Source: Aureliella helgolandensis
Lineage (GTDB): Bacteria > Planctomycetota > Planctomycetia > Pirellulales > Pirellulaceae
Assembly: GCF_007752135.1 (NCBI RefSeq)
Contig: NZ_CP036298.1
Coordinates: 6,262,859-6,326,858 of the forward strand
Reading direction: 5' to 3'
Length of the DNA stretch: 64,000 bases
Both the position numbers and the translations under genes were made by a program. The notes below the pieces were generated by a model, which was given only the letters and a program-made list of their open reading frames with translations, was not told the origin of the DNA and did no database searches. Of the stretch, positions 18,519-26,310 are shown one piece after another (the stretch's first letter is position 1; the number at the start of each line of letters is the position of its first letter).

Positions 18519-18845
18519 ATGAATGAACCAATTCGCGAGGCGCTCGAGCCCAACGTCCTCCGTCCCTTGCACTGGATTGGCGGATGGCTGCAATTGAGTT
18601 ACACGCACGCCAAACCAGTTCTGACCATTGCCATTCTCTGCTTCGCTTTCTGGTTACTGCACCATGAATTCCAGTCCACACGGTGGACGGATGTCTCCAA
18701 CTGTTTTCGATCGCTGCCAGCATGGACCGTGCTGGCCGCATTACTATTGACTGCTGTAAATTTTGCCGTGCTTACGGGCTACGACTGGCTGGGATTGCAA
18801 CTGGTCCAACACCTATCCCCCCCTTATCTCTGGAGGGCTCTTTAG
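18519..18845 (+). pseudogene. N-terminal remnant of an MprF/YbhN-type membrane protein
   Basis: A 108-codon frame with two or three membrane segments matches the beginning of the lysylphosphatidylglycerol synthase/flippase (MprF, YbhN) membrane domain: FWLLHHEFQSTRWTDV, then ALLLTAVNFAVLTGYDWLGL, and a stop just after PPYLWRAL, where family members continue with ASF. Full members have at least 300 residues (over 800 with the synthase domain). No continuation is visible in the other frames before 19.1 kb. It is therefore a truncated relic. Confidence 0.6.
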
Positions 18846-19074
18846 ACTGGTCAAGCGGTGGCGTTCCCTGGAAACACGCACGTCGATTACGGCGGAGCTC
18901 CCCGCCAGCATGGGTGGCAGATGCCTGGCGATGCCATTCGCATGCCAAGAAATGCTGGGAAGAGGCGCCCTCCTCAATCGTCAGGAGTGCCACAAGTCGC
19001 CTAGCGTTTCGAGGTCGAGCGCCTTGCGCGTCGCTACCAGGCTAAAAAATCGCAGTATTCTCACAAAGCACTAA

Positions 19075-19102
19075 TTGACATCTCGTTAGATGACGATATC
19101 AT
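19075..19102 (+). promoter_or_regulatory. Sigma-70-type promoter of the sulfur island
   Basis: TTGACA (19075-19080), a 16-bp spacer and TATCAT (19097-19102) lie before the ArsR gene. The start would fall near 19109, giving a leader of about 13 nt to the ATG at 19122. Partly symmetrical sequence around the -10 (ATGACGATATCAT) is a plausible operator for autorepression. Confidence 0.65.
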
Positions 19103-19121
19103 GAGCACAAGGAGATTTCAT

Positions 19122-19442
19122 ATGGCGACGAAAACCGAGAACAAGCCCACACCCGACGGCGATCCGGCGGCGTTTGTCCAGGCGGCGGAATGCCTCAAGA
19201 CGCTAGCGCATCCAGTGCGAATGAGGATCGTGCAGCTGCTGCTCAACGGACGTTACGCAGTTGGCGAACTGGCTGAGGACTGCGGCATTCCTGATAACGT
19301 GGCTTCCGAACATCTGCGACTGATGCAACGCTGCGGCTTTTTTACTAGTGAACGGGAAGGTCGAAGGGTCTACTACCAAGTCGCCGAGCCGCATCTGGCC
19401 AACATCATGAAGTGTGTGGAAAATCGGTTCCTGAAGAACTGA
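19122..19442 (+). CDS. ArsR/SmtB-family repressor, probable sulfane-sulfur sensor
   Basis: A 106-aa winged-helix regulator. The core is LKTLAHPVRMRIVQLLLNG, followed by the recognition helix IPDNVASEHLRLMQRCGFF and the wing EGRRVYYQV. Cysteines lie at 24, 54, 71 and 98; the Cys24/Cys98 pair falls in the first and last helical regions, resembling the two-cysteine persulfide sensors SqrR/BigR rather than a metal site, though pairing is inferred. The ATG at 19122 has AGGAG 8 nt upstream; an ATG at 19101 lies inside the -10 element and is rejected. It heads a row of sulfur genes and probably controls them. Confidence 0.9.
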   Translation: MATKTENKPTPDGDPAAFVQAAECLKTLAHPVRMRIVQLLLNGRYAVGELAEDCGIPDNVASEHLRLMQRCGFFTSEREGRRVYYQVAEPHLANIMKCVENRFLKN

Positions 19443-19521
19443 TAACGACGCCTTTTTTTAAACCAACAACTCGTCGCAACGCGACATAACGACACTACCA
19501 CAAGTCGCAAGGAAAGAACAA

Positions 19522-20073
19522 ATGTCACACAATCCAACAATTTCCGCACAGGTGCTCGCAGAACTTGATGGGCAGGGCGAAGTGGAGATCATTGACGTTC
19601 GCACCCCAATCGAGTTCCGAGAAGTCCGGGCTGCAAAGGCTAAAAATATTCCGCTGGATATCCTTGAACCGCATGCAGTAATGAAGCTGAGGAACTGCGC
19701 TGCGGATGAGCCCATTTATGTAATTTGCAAAGGCGGTACGCGAGGAGCGAAGGCACAGCAAAAGTTCATCGATGCAGGTTTCACCAGCGTCATTAACGTC
19801 GAAGGTGGAACCGAGGCTTGGGTCAAAGCTGGTTTGCCCGTGGTGCGCGGTAAGAAGGCGGTGTCGCTCGAGCGGCAGGTGCGGATCACAGCCGGTTTCC
19901 TAGTGCTCATCGGCGCGCTGCTCGGCATCTTTGTGCATCCCTACTACGCCGCAATTTCAGCTTTTGTGGGCGCCGGTCTAGTATTTGCAGGCATCACCAA
20001 TAGCTGCGTGATGGGAATGATGCTCGCAAAAATGCCGTGGAATCAGTGTAAGGATGGAGCATGTTCAGTCTAG
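19522..20073 (+). CDS. Membrane-anchored rhodanese (YgaP-like)
   Basis: A 183-aa sulfurtransferase. An N-terminal rhodanese domain (IIDVRTPIEFREV) carries the active-site loop CKGGTRG with Cys69, which would take up sulfane sulfur as a persulfide. A C-terminal pair of membrane helices (about 120-160, DUF2892-like, LVLIGALLGIFVHPYYAAIS) anchors it, as in E. coli YgaP. AAGGAAAG lies before the ATG. The next gene starts inside its 3' end, so the two are coupled. It probably passes sulfur to the downstream MBL-rhodanese. Confidence 0.92.
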   Translation: MSHNPTISAQVLAELDGQGEVEIIDVRTPIEFREVRAAKAKNIPLDILEPHAVMKLRNCAADEPIYVICKGGTRGAKAQQKFIDAGFTSVINVEGGTEAWVKAGLPVVRGKKAVSLERQVRITAGFLVLIGALLGIFVHPYYAAISAFVGAGLVFAGITNSCVMGMMLAKMPWNQCKDGACSV

Positions 20074-20885
20074 CGGTTCTATTCGGTGGCGTGGTCGGAT
20101 TTGCACTGGGCCTTACCGGTGGTGGTGGCGGGGTATTCGCCGTGCCGCTGTTGGTCTACGGACTGGCTGTCGCACCGCGAGAAGCCGTTGGCATTTCACT
20201 GGCGTCCGTCGGTGGGATTGCCCTGGCGGGTGTCTTGCCACGCTTGTGGCGAGGTGAAGTGGAACTGCGCACGGGATTGCTATTCGCTATCGCCGGGATG
20301 ATCGGCGCGCCAATCGGCACCTACCTCTCAACACTGTTTCCTGAGACCGCGCTGTTGGTGATGTTTGGCGGTTTGATGCTGGTCGTAGCCTGGCGGATGT
20401 GGGCGAAGACTCGCAATCCGGAGTTAGTGACAGGCGTTTGTAGGACCGAGGATCTGGCCACGGTGGATGCCTCGGCCTGCCAGCGTGATCGAGACGGAAC
20501 GCTCCGGTTAACCTCCAACTGTGCTCGACTGCTGGTGATGGTTGGATTGTTGACAGGAGTTTTGTCAGGAATGTTCGGAGTTGGGGGCGGCTTCGTCATC
20601 GTGCCTGCCTTGGTGTTGTTCAGCGGAATGGAGATTCACCGGGCGGTGGGAACGTCGTTGCTCGTAATCTTCCTCATCAGTATCAGCGGTGTCACGTCGT
20701 ACGTGGCGGCTGGCCGAGATCTGTCGCTGGATACGACCCTGCAGTTCCTCATCGGGGGCTTGGTCGGCATTTGGCTTGGCGGCCTGGTCGCCAAGAAACT
20801 GAAAGGCCCAACGTTGCAAAAGGTGTTCGCGTCAGCAGTGGTGTTGGTCGCGGTATTCGTCATCGTCAAAACCGTAATTCTGTAA
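20061..20885 (+). CDS. TauE/SafE-family sulfite/sulfur-compound exporter
   Basis: A 274-aa membrane protein with about eight helices and the two internal repeats of the family: GLTGGGGGVFAVPLLVYGLA near residue 20 and MFGVGGGFVIVPALVLFSGM near 170. A short hydrophilic loop with two cysteines separates the halves. The start overlaps the rhodanese gene by 13 bp, with GGATGGAG as ribosome site. In persulfide detoxification operons this family is thought to export sulfite or thiosulfate made by the dioxygenase; the next gene here encodes such an enzyme. Confidence 0.92.
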   Translation: MFSLAVLFGGVVGFALGLTGGGGGVFAVPLLVYGLAVAPREAVGISLASVGGIALAGVLPRLWRGEVELRTGLLFAIAGMIGAPIGTYLSTLFPETALLVMFGGLMLVVAWRMWAKTRNPELVTGVCRTEDLATVDASACQRDRDGTLRLTSNCARLLVMVGLLTGVLSGMFGVGGGFVIVPALVLFSGMEIHRAVGTSLLVIFLISISGVTSYVAAGRDLSLDTTLQFLIGGLVGIWLGGLVAKKLKGPTLQKVFASAVVLVAVFVIVKTVIL

Positions 20886-20902
20886 ACCCAAGGCTATCCA
20901 AG

Positions 20903-22348
20903 ATGTTACTCAAATACTTTTACGACAGATCACTGGCACATGCTTCCTACATGGTCGGCTGCCAGCGTGCCCAGGTAGCCGTGGTTGTTGACCCCGGCCG
21001 AGACATCGACCAGTACCTCGAAATGGCCGACCGCGAAGGCCTCAAGCTGATCGCGATCGCGGAAACGCACATCCATGCCGATTACGTCTCCGGCGCTCGT
21101 GAATTAGCAGAGCGGGTCGGTGCGAAGCTCTATGTTTCCGATGAAGGTCCACAGGAATGGAAGTATCTGTTCGCGGATCAATACGATCATCAACTGCTCA
21201 AGGATGGCGACTCCTTCATGATCGGCAATATCAAATTCGATGTCCTTCGAACTCCAGGGCATACACCGGAAAGCATCTCGTTTCTGCTGACCGACCAAGG
21301 CGGGGCGGCTGACAAACCAATGGGTATTTTCACCGGGGATTTCGTCTTTGTCGGTTCAATTGGACGTCCCGATTTGCTAGAAGAAGCAGCGGGTCTAGCC
21401 AACACGGCAGAACCCGGGGCCCGCGATCTATTTCAATCCGCCCAACGCTTTAAGCAGCTTCCCGACTACCTGCAAATCTGGCCTGCCCATGGTGCGGGCA
21501 GCGCGTGCGGCAAGGGCTTGGGTGCCATCCCGTCCTCGACCGTCGGCTACGAAAAACTATTCAATCCGGCCTTGCAGTTCACCGACGAAGAAGAGTTCGT
21601 CAAATACATCCTGTCCGATCAGCCAGAGGCGCCCAAGTACTTCGCAGTGATGAAGCGAGTCAACAAAGAGGGCCCCGCGGTCATCGGAGATCGGGGATTG
21701 CCCGAATCGCAGCCCCTCGACAACCTAAGTTCCGTGTTGGATTCGTCAACAATCATTGATCTATCCCCGGCGGACCAATTTGCGAATGGCCATGTGCCGC
21801 GGTCCCTGAACATCCCGCTCAGTATGCTCGCCGGCTGGGCGGGCTGGATTGTGGATTATTCTAAACCAGCTTACCTCATTGCCGATCCAAGCCAGCTTTC
21901 CGAAGCAACTCGCATCCTGCGGAAAATTGGGCTGGATGACGTCAGGGGATATTTCGACGCATCAAAGCTCCGCCAAGCAGGCCTCGCATCCGAGAGCTAC
22001 GAAACAGCCACTCCCACCGAACTCGCTTCGCGCATCGAATCGGGGGAGGTACACCTCGTGGATGTGCGTTCGAACAGCGAATGGAACTCAAGTCGCATTA
22101 AGCAGGCGGACCACAAGTTCCTTGGCAGATTGCCAGATAACGTGGCCGAGCTCGAGGAAGGCAAACCAATCGTAACGCAGTGCCAAGCCGGAGGCCGCTC
22201 GGCTATCGCGGCCAGTATTTTGCAAGCCAGTGGACTGCAAGTCATCAACATGACCGGTGGCTTTGCCGCTTGGACGGCAGCCGGTCTCTCGGTGGACACG
22301 TCAACAGCCAACGTCGCTTGCAATACCGGTTCAGCACCTTGCGCCTAA
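20903..22348 (+). CDS. MBL-fold persulfide dioxygenase-like protein fused to two rhodanese domains
   Basis: A 481-aa protein. The N-terminal metallo-beta-lactamase domain has ETHIHADYVSG (His56, His58, Asp60, with Tyr where a second His is often found), RTPGHTPES and a GDFVFVGSIGRPDL loop, as in ETHE1/CstB-type enzymes that oxidise persulfide to sulfite. The first rhodanese domain (about 285-370) has no catalytic Cys; the second (about 385-465) has QCQAGGRSA with the active Cys. The ATG at 20903 is chosen because the MBL fold starts there; the frame upstream overlaps the exporter gene. It probably handles persulfide delivered by the YgaP-like rhodanese. Confidence 0.92.
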   Translation: MLLKYFYDRSLAHASYMVGCQRAQVAVVVDPGRDIDQYLEMADREGLKLIAIAETHIHADYVSGARELAERVGAKLYVSDEGPQEWKYLFADQYDHQLLKDGDSFMIGNIKFDVLRTPGHTPESISFLLTDQGGAADKPMGIFTGDFVFVGSIGRPDLLEEAAGLANTAEPGARDLFQSAQRFKQLPDYLQIWPAHGAGSACGKGLGAIPSSTVGYEKLFNPALQFTDEEEFVKYILSDQPEAPKYFAVMKRVNKEGPAVIGDRGLPESQPLDNLSSVLDSSTIIDLSPADQFANGHVPRSLNIPLSMLAGWAGWIVDYSKPAYLIADPSQLSEATRILRKIGLDDVRGYFDASKLRQAGLASESYETATPTELASRIESGEVHLVDVRSNSEWNSSRIKQADHKFLGRLPDNVAELEEGKPIVTQCQAGGRSAIAASILQASGLQVINMTGGFAAWTAAGLSVDTSTANVACNTGSAPCA

Positions 22349-22456
22349 GCAACGCAGTTGCCACGCAATCACGGTACTTGTCGTATGCAGGGATGGACTA
22401 TGACAGTCGCGATCCGGCGGCCAGTGCAACCGCAATCGGGATGCAAGGCCTCCCAC

Positions 22457-22526
22457 AGGCCGTACACCACAGGCCGTACACCACAGGCCGTACACCACAG
22501 GCCGTACACCACAGGCCGTACACCAC
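22457..22526. repeat. Five perfect tandem copies of a 14-bp unit
   Basis: AGGCCGTACACCAC is repeated five times without mismatch or spacer. Each unit contains the palindrome GTAC. It sits between the MBL-rhodanese gene and the first DsrE gene, directly before a perfect hairpin. There are no spacers, so it is not a CRISPR. Confidence 0.9.
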
Positions 22527-22547
22527 GGGATCAACAGCGTTGATCCC
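22527..22547 (+). terminator. Perfect hairpin after the 14-bp repeats
   Basis: GGGATCAAC-AGC-GTTGATCCC forms a 9-bp stem with a 3-nt loop. No T tract follows, so it may be an attenuator, an RNA-stability element or a protein site rather than a simple terminator. Confidence 0.5.
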
Positions 22548-22597
22548 AGCGGCGGCAATCGATGAGTTTTGAAACCAAGCCCTATGAAGGACAAACA

Positions 22598-23656
22598 ATG
22601 CACACACGAACGATGTTTACCGCAAGCTCAATTTTGCTGATCACTGCCACATTGTTTGCGGGAATCGCTCAAGCGCAGCCCGGTCAGGGACGCGGTCCAG
22701 GGCAGGGCAGGGGATTCGGTCAGGGTAGGGGGCCTGGAGGTGGACCGGGTCGACACGGCCAGGACGATCGCCACGCCGCAGATCACGAAATCCTTCAGTT
22801 TCTCTTAAAAAATCACAAGCAGATTCAACGAGACGTCAAAGAGCTCCCGAACGGCGTCGAGACACTCACGGAATCCGCAGATGCAACGCTCGCGGCCAAA
22901 ATCCAAGAGCACGTGAAGTGGATGAAATATCGGGTTGAAGAAACCAAACCCATTCGGATGCGCGATCCGTTGTTCGCGGAGCTATTCCGTCACACCGACA
23001 AGATAGAGATGGTCGTCGAAAAAACGGAGAAGGGCGTGCGGGTCACGGAGACGTCCGGCGACGAGCACGTAGTGACACTCATCAAGGCTCACGCGAAGGT
23101 AGTGTCTGCCTTCGTCGCTCAGGGTTTCGACGAGGCGATGAAGAATCATCCGGTTCCCTCGACAGAGAGCAGCCAAGTTCCACAATATGTGAACCCAGCA
23201 ATCGCCAACTACGGAAAAGTAGTTCGCCTCCCCAACGCCACTCAGCAGCCGAGAGATGGCAGCAAGTTGGTGGTCGATGTGACTGGAGGTGGCGACTCGG
23301 ACAAGCTGAATCCTGCGATTGAAAAGGTGGCCCGCTTCGTCAACATCTATCAAGGTGCAGGTGAGAAGCCTGTGAAAGTCGACATTGCAGTTGTACTGCA
23401 TGGCGAGGCCACGCTGACGGTCCTGAACGCGGATGCCTATTCCCAGCGATTCAAGACACATGGAAATCCCAATCTCGATTGCCTGCATGCACTCCATGAA
23501 GCGGGTGTTGAGTTTTTCGTATGCGGTCAGACGCTGATCGGAAAAGGGGCATCCCCTGAAGAGGTCGTGGTATTTTCCGATGTAGCCGTCTCGGCACTTA
23601 CGTCGCTCGTCAACCTTCAAGCCGACGGCTACTCCTATGTTCCGCTCGGGAAATAG
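22598..23656 (+). CDS. Exported DsrE-family protein with Gly/Gln/Arg-rich N-terminus
   Basis: A 352-aa protein. A signal peptide (to about residue 27, FAGIAQAQ) is followed by a low-complexity stretch with GQGRG repeats, a helical His-containing region (about 55-200) and a C-terminal DsrE/DsrF-like domain (about 235-350) with the conserved cysteine in FFVCGQTLIGKG. DsrE proteins normally carry persulfide in the cytoplasm, so export is unusual. AAGGAC precedes the ATG at 22598; the frame opens at 22562. Neighbours are a di-haem peroxidase and a second exported DsrE-like protein. Function is inferred as extracytoplasmic sulfur binding. Confidence 0.82.
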   Translation: MHTRTMFTASSILLITATLFAGIAQAQPGQGRGPGQGRGFGQGRGPGGGPGRHGQDDRHAADHEILQFLLKNHKQIQRDVKELPNGVETLTESADATLAAKIQEHVKWMKYRVEETKPIRMRDPLFAELFRHTDKIEMVVEKTEKGVRVTETSGDEHVVTLIKAHAKVVSAFVAQGFDEAMKNHPVPSTESSQVPQYVNPAIANYGKVVRLPNATQQPRDGSKLVVDVTGGGDSDKLNPAIEKVARFVNIYQGAGEKPVKVDIAVVLHGEATLTVLNADAYSQRFKTHGNPNLDCLHALHEAGVEFFVCGQTLIGKGASPEEVVVFSDVAVSALTSLVNLQADGYSYVPLGK

Positions 23657-23741
23657 CCTCAGCGGAACCTCCAGACCTGAACCACAAACCGTCCATTCCC
23701 CTACCTAACAAGCCGCCCCCTCCAGCCCCACGAGAGACGAG

Positions 23742-24845
23742 ATGAACATTGGTCCTACCCCACAGCTGGCGTTAGTTGCTCTGGCGTTTGCAACGATTCT
23801 GATACCCTCAGTCAGCGCCCAACCTCCAATAGACAATTCTGCGACCGCTGGTGAATGGCAGGCACTTCCAGTGAAGGCCGAGTCCCCGGCGGCAAACCCC
23901 ACGACTGCCGAGAAAGTCGAATTGGGTAAGAAGTTGTTTTTCGATCCACGCCTTTCGTTGACAGGCACCGTCTCCTGCAACAGTTGCCACAACCTCATGG
24001 AAGGCGGCGACGATGGTCGGCCAAGCTCGATGGGCGTTCATGGTAGTATCGGACCGCGAAATGCGCCGACCGTCTGGAACTCCGTCTTTCAAGCATCCCA
24101 GTTTTGGGATGGGCGTTCGCCAAGTCTTGAAGACCAAGCCAAAGGACCGATCGTCGCAGCCCCGGAAATGGGAATGCCGGCTCACGAAAATGCCATCAAA
24201 CGCATTGCTGCGATCCCAGGCTATCAAACCGAGTTCCGCGATGTCTTCGATTCGGAAAACTCAGTTACGATCGATAACGTTGTCAAGGCAATCGCCGCAT
24301 TTGAGCGGACATTGGTCACTCCCAACAGCGCCTTTGACCGCTTTGTACAAGGCGATAGATCGGCATTGACCGACAAGCAAATTCGTGGCATGCAGTTGTT
24401 CAGCGATATTGGCTGCACGGAATGTCACTCAGGTCCCGCATTCAACGGCTGGGACGTGGGATCCACAACGCAGACCTTTGAAGAGTTTCCTCGCAATGCA
24501 GAAAGCCAGCTGGTTGGGCAATACGGACTCGACAGGGACCTGGGGCGGTTTGCAGCGACCAACAGAAAGTCTGACAAGCATTATTTCAAAGTTCCTACCC
24601 TACGAAACATCTCACTCACCTCTCCCTACTTTCACAATGGTGCCGTCGCCAAGCTCTCCGACGCTGTCCGAGTGATGAGCGAAACGCAGCTCGACACCGA
24701 ACTCTCCAACGAAGAGGTAGAGAGCATCGTCGACTTTTTCAGCGCACTCGACGGCGAGTTCCCGAGCATTGCGCTGCCGCGTATTCCGTCGCGACCTGGA
24801 GAGTCAGTCCTCGAAGATCAAGAGCCGGCAGCGGTCGGAGAATAG
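23742..24845 (+). CDS. Di-haem cytochrome c peroxidase (CcpA/MauG family)
   Basis: A 367-aa periplasmic protein with a signal peptide ending near VSAQ. Two c-type haem motifs are seen: CNSCH (Cys79-His83) and CTECH (Cys225-His229). It also has the family features FFDPRLS, GRNAPTVWNSVFQ-like GPRNAPTVWN, WDGRSPSLEDQAKGP and VPTLRNISLTSPYFHNGA. It would reduce hydrogen peroxide or oxidise a partner with electrons from a small cytochrome. It is set between two genes for exported DsrE-like proteins, suggesting that it acts on sulfur species in the periplasm; this is inferred. A GAGAGACGAG stretch precedes the ATG. Confidence 0.9.
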   Translation: MNIGPTPQLALVALAFATILIPSVSAQPPIDNSATAGEWQALPVKAESPAANPTTAEKVELGKKLFFDPRLSLTGTVSCNSCHNLMEGGDDGRPSSMGVHGSIGPRNAPTVWNSVFQASQFWDGRSPSLEDQAKGPIVAAPEMGMPAHENAIKRIAAIPGYQTEFRDVFDSENSVTIDNVVKAIAAFERTLVTPNSAFDRFVQGDRSALTDKQIRGMQLFSDIGCTECHSGPAFNGWDVGSTTQTFEEFPRNAESQLVGQYGLDRDLGRFAATNRKSDKHYFKVPTLRNISLTSPYFHNGAVAKLSDAVRVMSETQLDTELSNEEVESIVDFFSALDGEFPSIALPRIPSRPGESVLEDQEPAAVGE

Positions 24846-24930
24846 CACCAGTCCACTTAGTCGTTTACGGCTGCGGACGAACGTGAACTCGACCGCCTGC
24901 CTCAATTTTGTTTCCGAAGGAGAATTTTCC

Positions 24931-25401
24931 ATGCGTACCCAAGCGCCCATTTTAGCCCTGATGGTGATACTACTCTCTGGAGTCAGTATCGCGGTCGCTC
25001 AAGACAAAAGTCCCCAGCCCGACGGCGAAAATCTGAAACAGCAAACCGCCGTGATTCACCTATCGCATTTCAGCGACGATCTTCACCGCGCTTTTATGGC
25101 GTTGAAGATCGCCTCGATGATGCAGGAGGGCGGTGTCGAAACGTCGCTCTTTCTGGACATTGAGGGAGCAAGGCTCAGTGATTCCCGGCAGTCGCTGGAT
25201 GTGCATTGGGGGCCGTCGCCCACGAAACTCGGCGATCTGTTTGACGCCTTCGTCAAAAGCGGCGGAAAAGTTGCCGTCTGCCCCCATTGTGCCAAGGCCG
25301 CCGGTATCGCAGCCACCCATGTTCGTCCCGGTGCCCGCATTGCGACTGAAGATGAACTGGCTGCATTGTTGATTGGCGCTGATAAAATCATGGACTATTA
25401 A
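24931..25401 (+). CDS. Exported DsrE-family protein with a CPHC motif
   Basis: A 156-aa protein: signal peptide (ILALMVILLSGVSIAVAQ), then a DsrE-like fold starting AVIHLSHFSDDLHRAFMALK, with a two-cysteine motif CPHC near residue 113 in VAVCPHCAKAAGI. AAGGAGA lies 9 nt before the ATG at 24931, which decides the start; the open frame to 24769 overlaps the peroxidase gene. The CPHC pair resembles a redox or persulfide-carrying site. With the DsrE protein at 22.6 kb it forms an exported pair around the peroxidase. Confidence 0.85.
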   Translation: MRTQAPILALMVILLSGVSIAVAQDKSPQPDGENLKQQTAVIHLSHFSDDLHRAFMALKIASMMQEGGVETSLFLDIEGARLSDSRQSLDVHWGPSPTKLGDLFDAFVKSGGKVAVCPHCAKAAGIAATHVRPGARIATEDELAALLIGADKIMDY

Positions 25402-25516
25402 GACAGTCCCCGGTCAAGCATTTTTATGCGAAACTACACCCACCGAATAAGCGGGCTGTTCATGCAATTGCACGCAGTTTGCGATTTCCCTCAAGACCCA
25501 CACAAAGGAAGACCTG

Positions 25517-25999
25517 ATGAGTAAGGCCCGATCAATCGAAAACCTGCAGAAAGCCCTGGCGATGGAGCTTACCGCAATGCACCAATATCAACTGCATTCG
25601 GGAGTTCTCGATGACTGGGGACTAAGCCTGCTGGCCGCGAAAATGCGAGAAGAAATGGCGGAGGAGTTGGGGCACTCCAATGAGTACATGAATCGGATTC
25701 TGTTTCTAAAGGGAACGCCCCACCTAACATTGGCCAAGGCGCCGGTTCGCGCCGAGTCACTCAAGGCCATGTTCCAGTCCGACCTTGCGGATGAGCAAGA
25801 GGCAATCGAGTTCTATACGAAGGCGTCCATCCAAGCGTCCGAGGACGGCGACATTGGCACCCGCACACTCTTCGAACGGATCGCGCTCGACGAGGAGCAA
25901 CACATGAGCTGGCTGGAACTGCAACTCGATCTACTCCAACGAATGGGCGAACCAGCCTTTATCGCCAAGCACATGCCGCCCCCATCGACCGGTGAGTGA
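25517..25999 (+). CDS. Bacterioferritin-like protein without the haem-ligand methionine
   Basis: A 160-aa four-helix ferritin-like protein. Di-iron ligands are visible: Glu17 (AMELTAMHQY), the Glu50-x-x-His53 pair (EELGHSNEY), a Glu in DEQEAIEFY and a second ExxH (DEEQHMSW). The family's haem-binding Met, which lies just after the first ExxH glutamate in E. coli Bfr, is Leu51 here, so haem binding is doubtful. AAAGGAAG precedes the ATG. It would store iron and remove peroxide, which fits the neighbouring peroxidase and the iron/sulfur chemistry of the island. Confidence 0.88.
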   Translation: MSKARSIENLQKALAMELTAMHQYQLHSGVLDDWGLSLLAAKMREEMAEELGHSNEYMNRILFLKGTPHLTLAKAPVRAESLKAMFQSDLADEQEAIEFYTKASIQASEDGDIGTRTLFERIALDEEQHMSWLELQLDLLQRMGEPAFIAKHMPPPSTGE

Positions 26000-26310
26000 C
26001 GACGCGCGCACTCCAGGGAACAGCTTGTAGGTGCGGAACTTCGACAGACAGTGAACCGATATTCCGCACGCCGCAAGAATCCTCATGCGGACCGTCGCGA
26101 GGGCGTTGCCACGCCTTCCGACTCGGCCTCCAGTGTCGAAACCGTCCGCCGAGCCCACTTCTACAAATGTCCTAGGCGCCACGCGCACCATCGCCTGGAC
26201 TAAAATGCCCCGCGTGCTGGCTGCACGGCCAGCCTCGCTCCGCTTCTCGGAGTCCAAGGAACACCGAACTCGCTCAGTTATTGAATCATTCCTAGAAAGA
26301 GTTTACTGCG
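26000..26310. other. Spacer inside the sulfur island
   Basis: No gene recognised. A small hairpin (GCTGGC-TGCACG-GCCAGC, 26216-26233) lies in it. It may hold a separate promoter for the exporter genes that follow. Confidence 0.4.

Noticed and set aside
22457-22526. CRISPR array
   Set aside because: The 14-bp units are contiguous with no spacers, and no cas gene is present.
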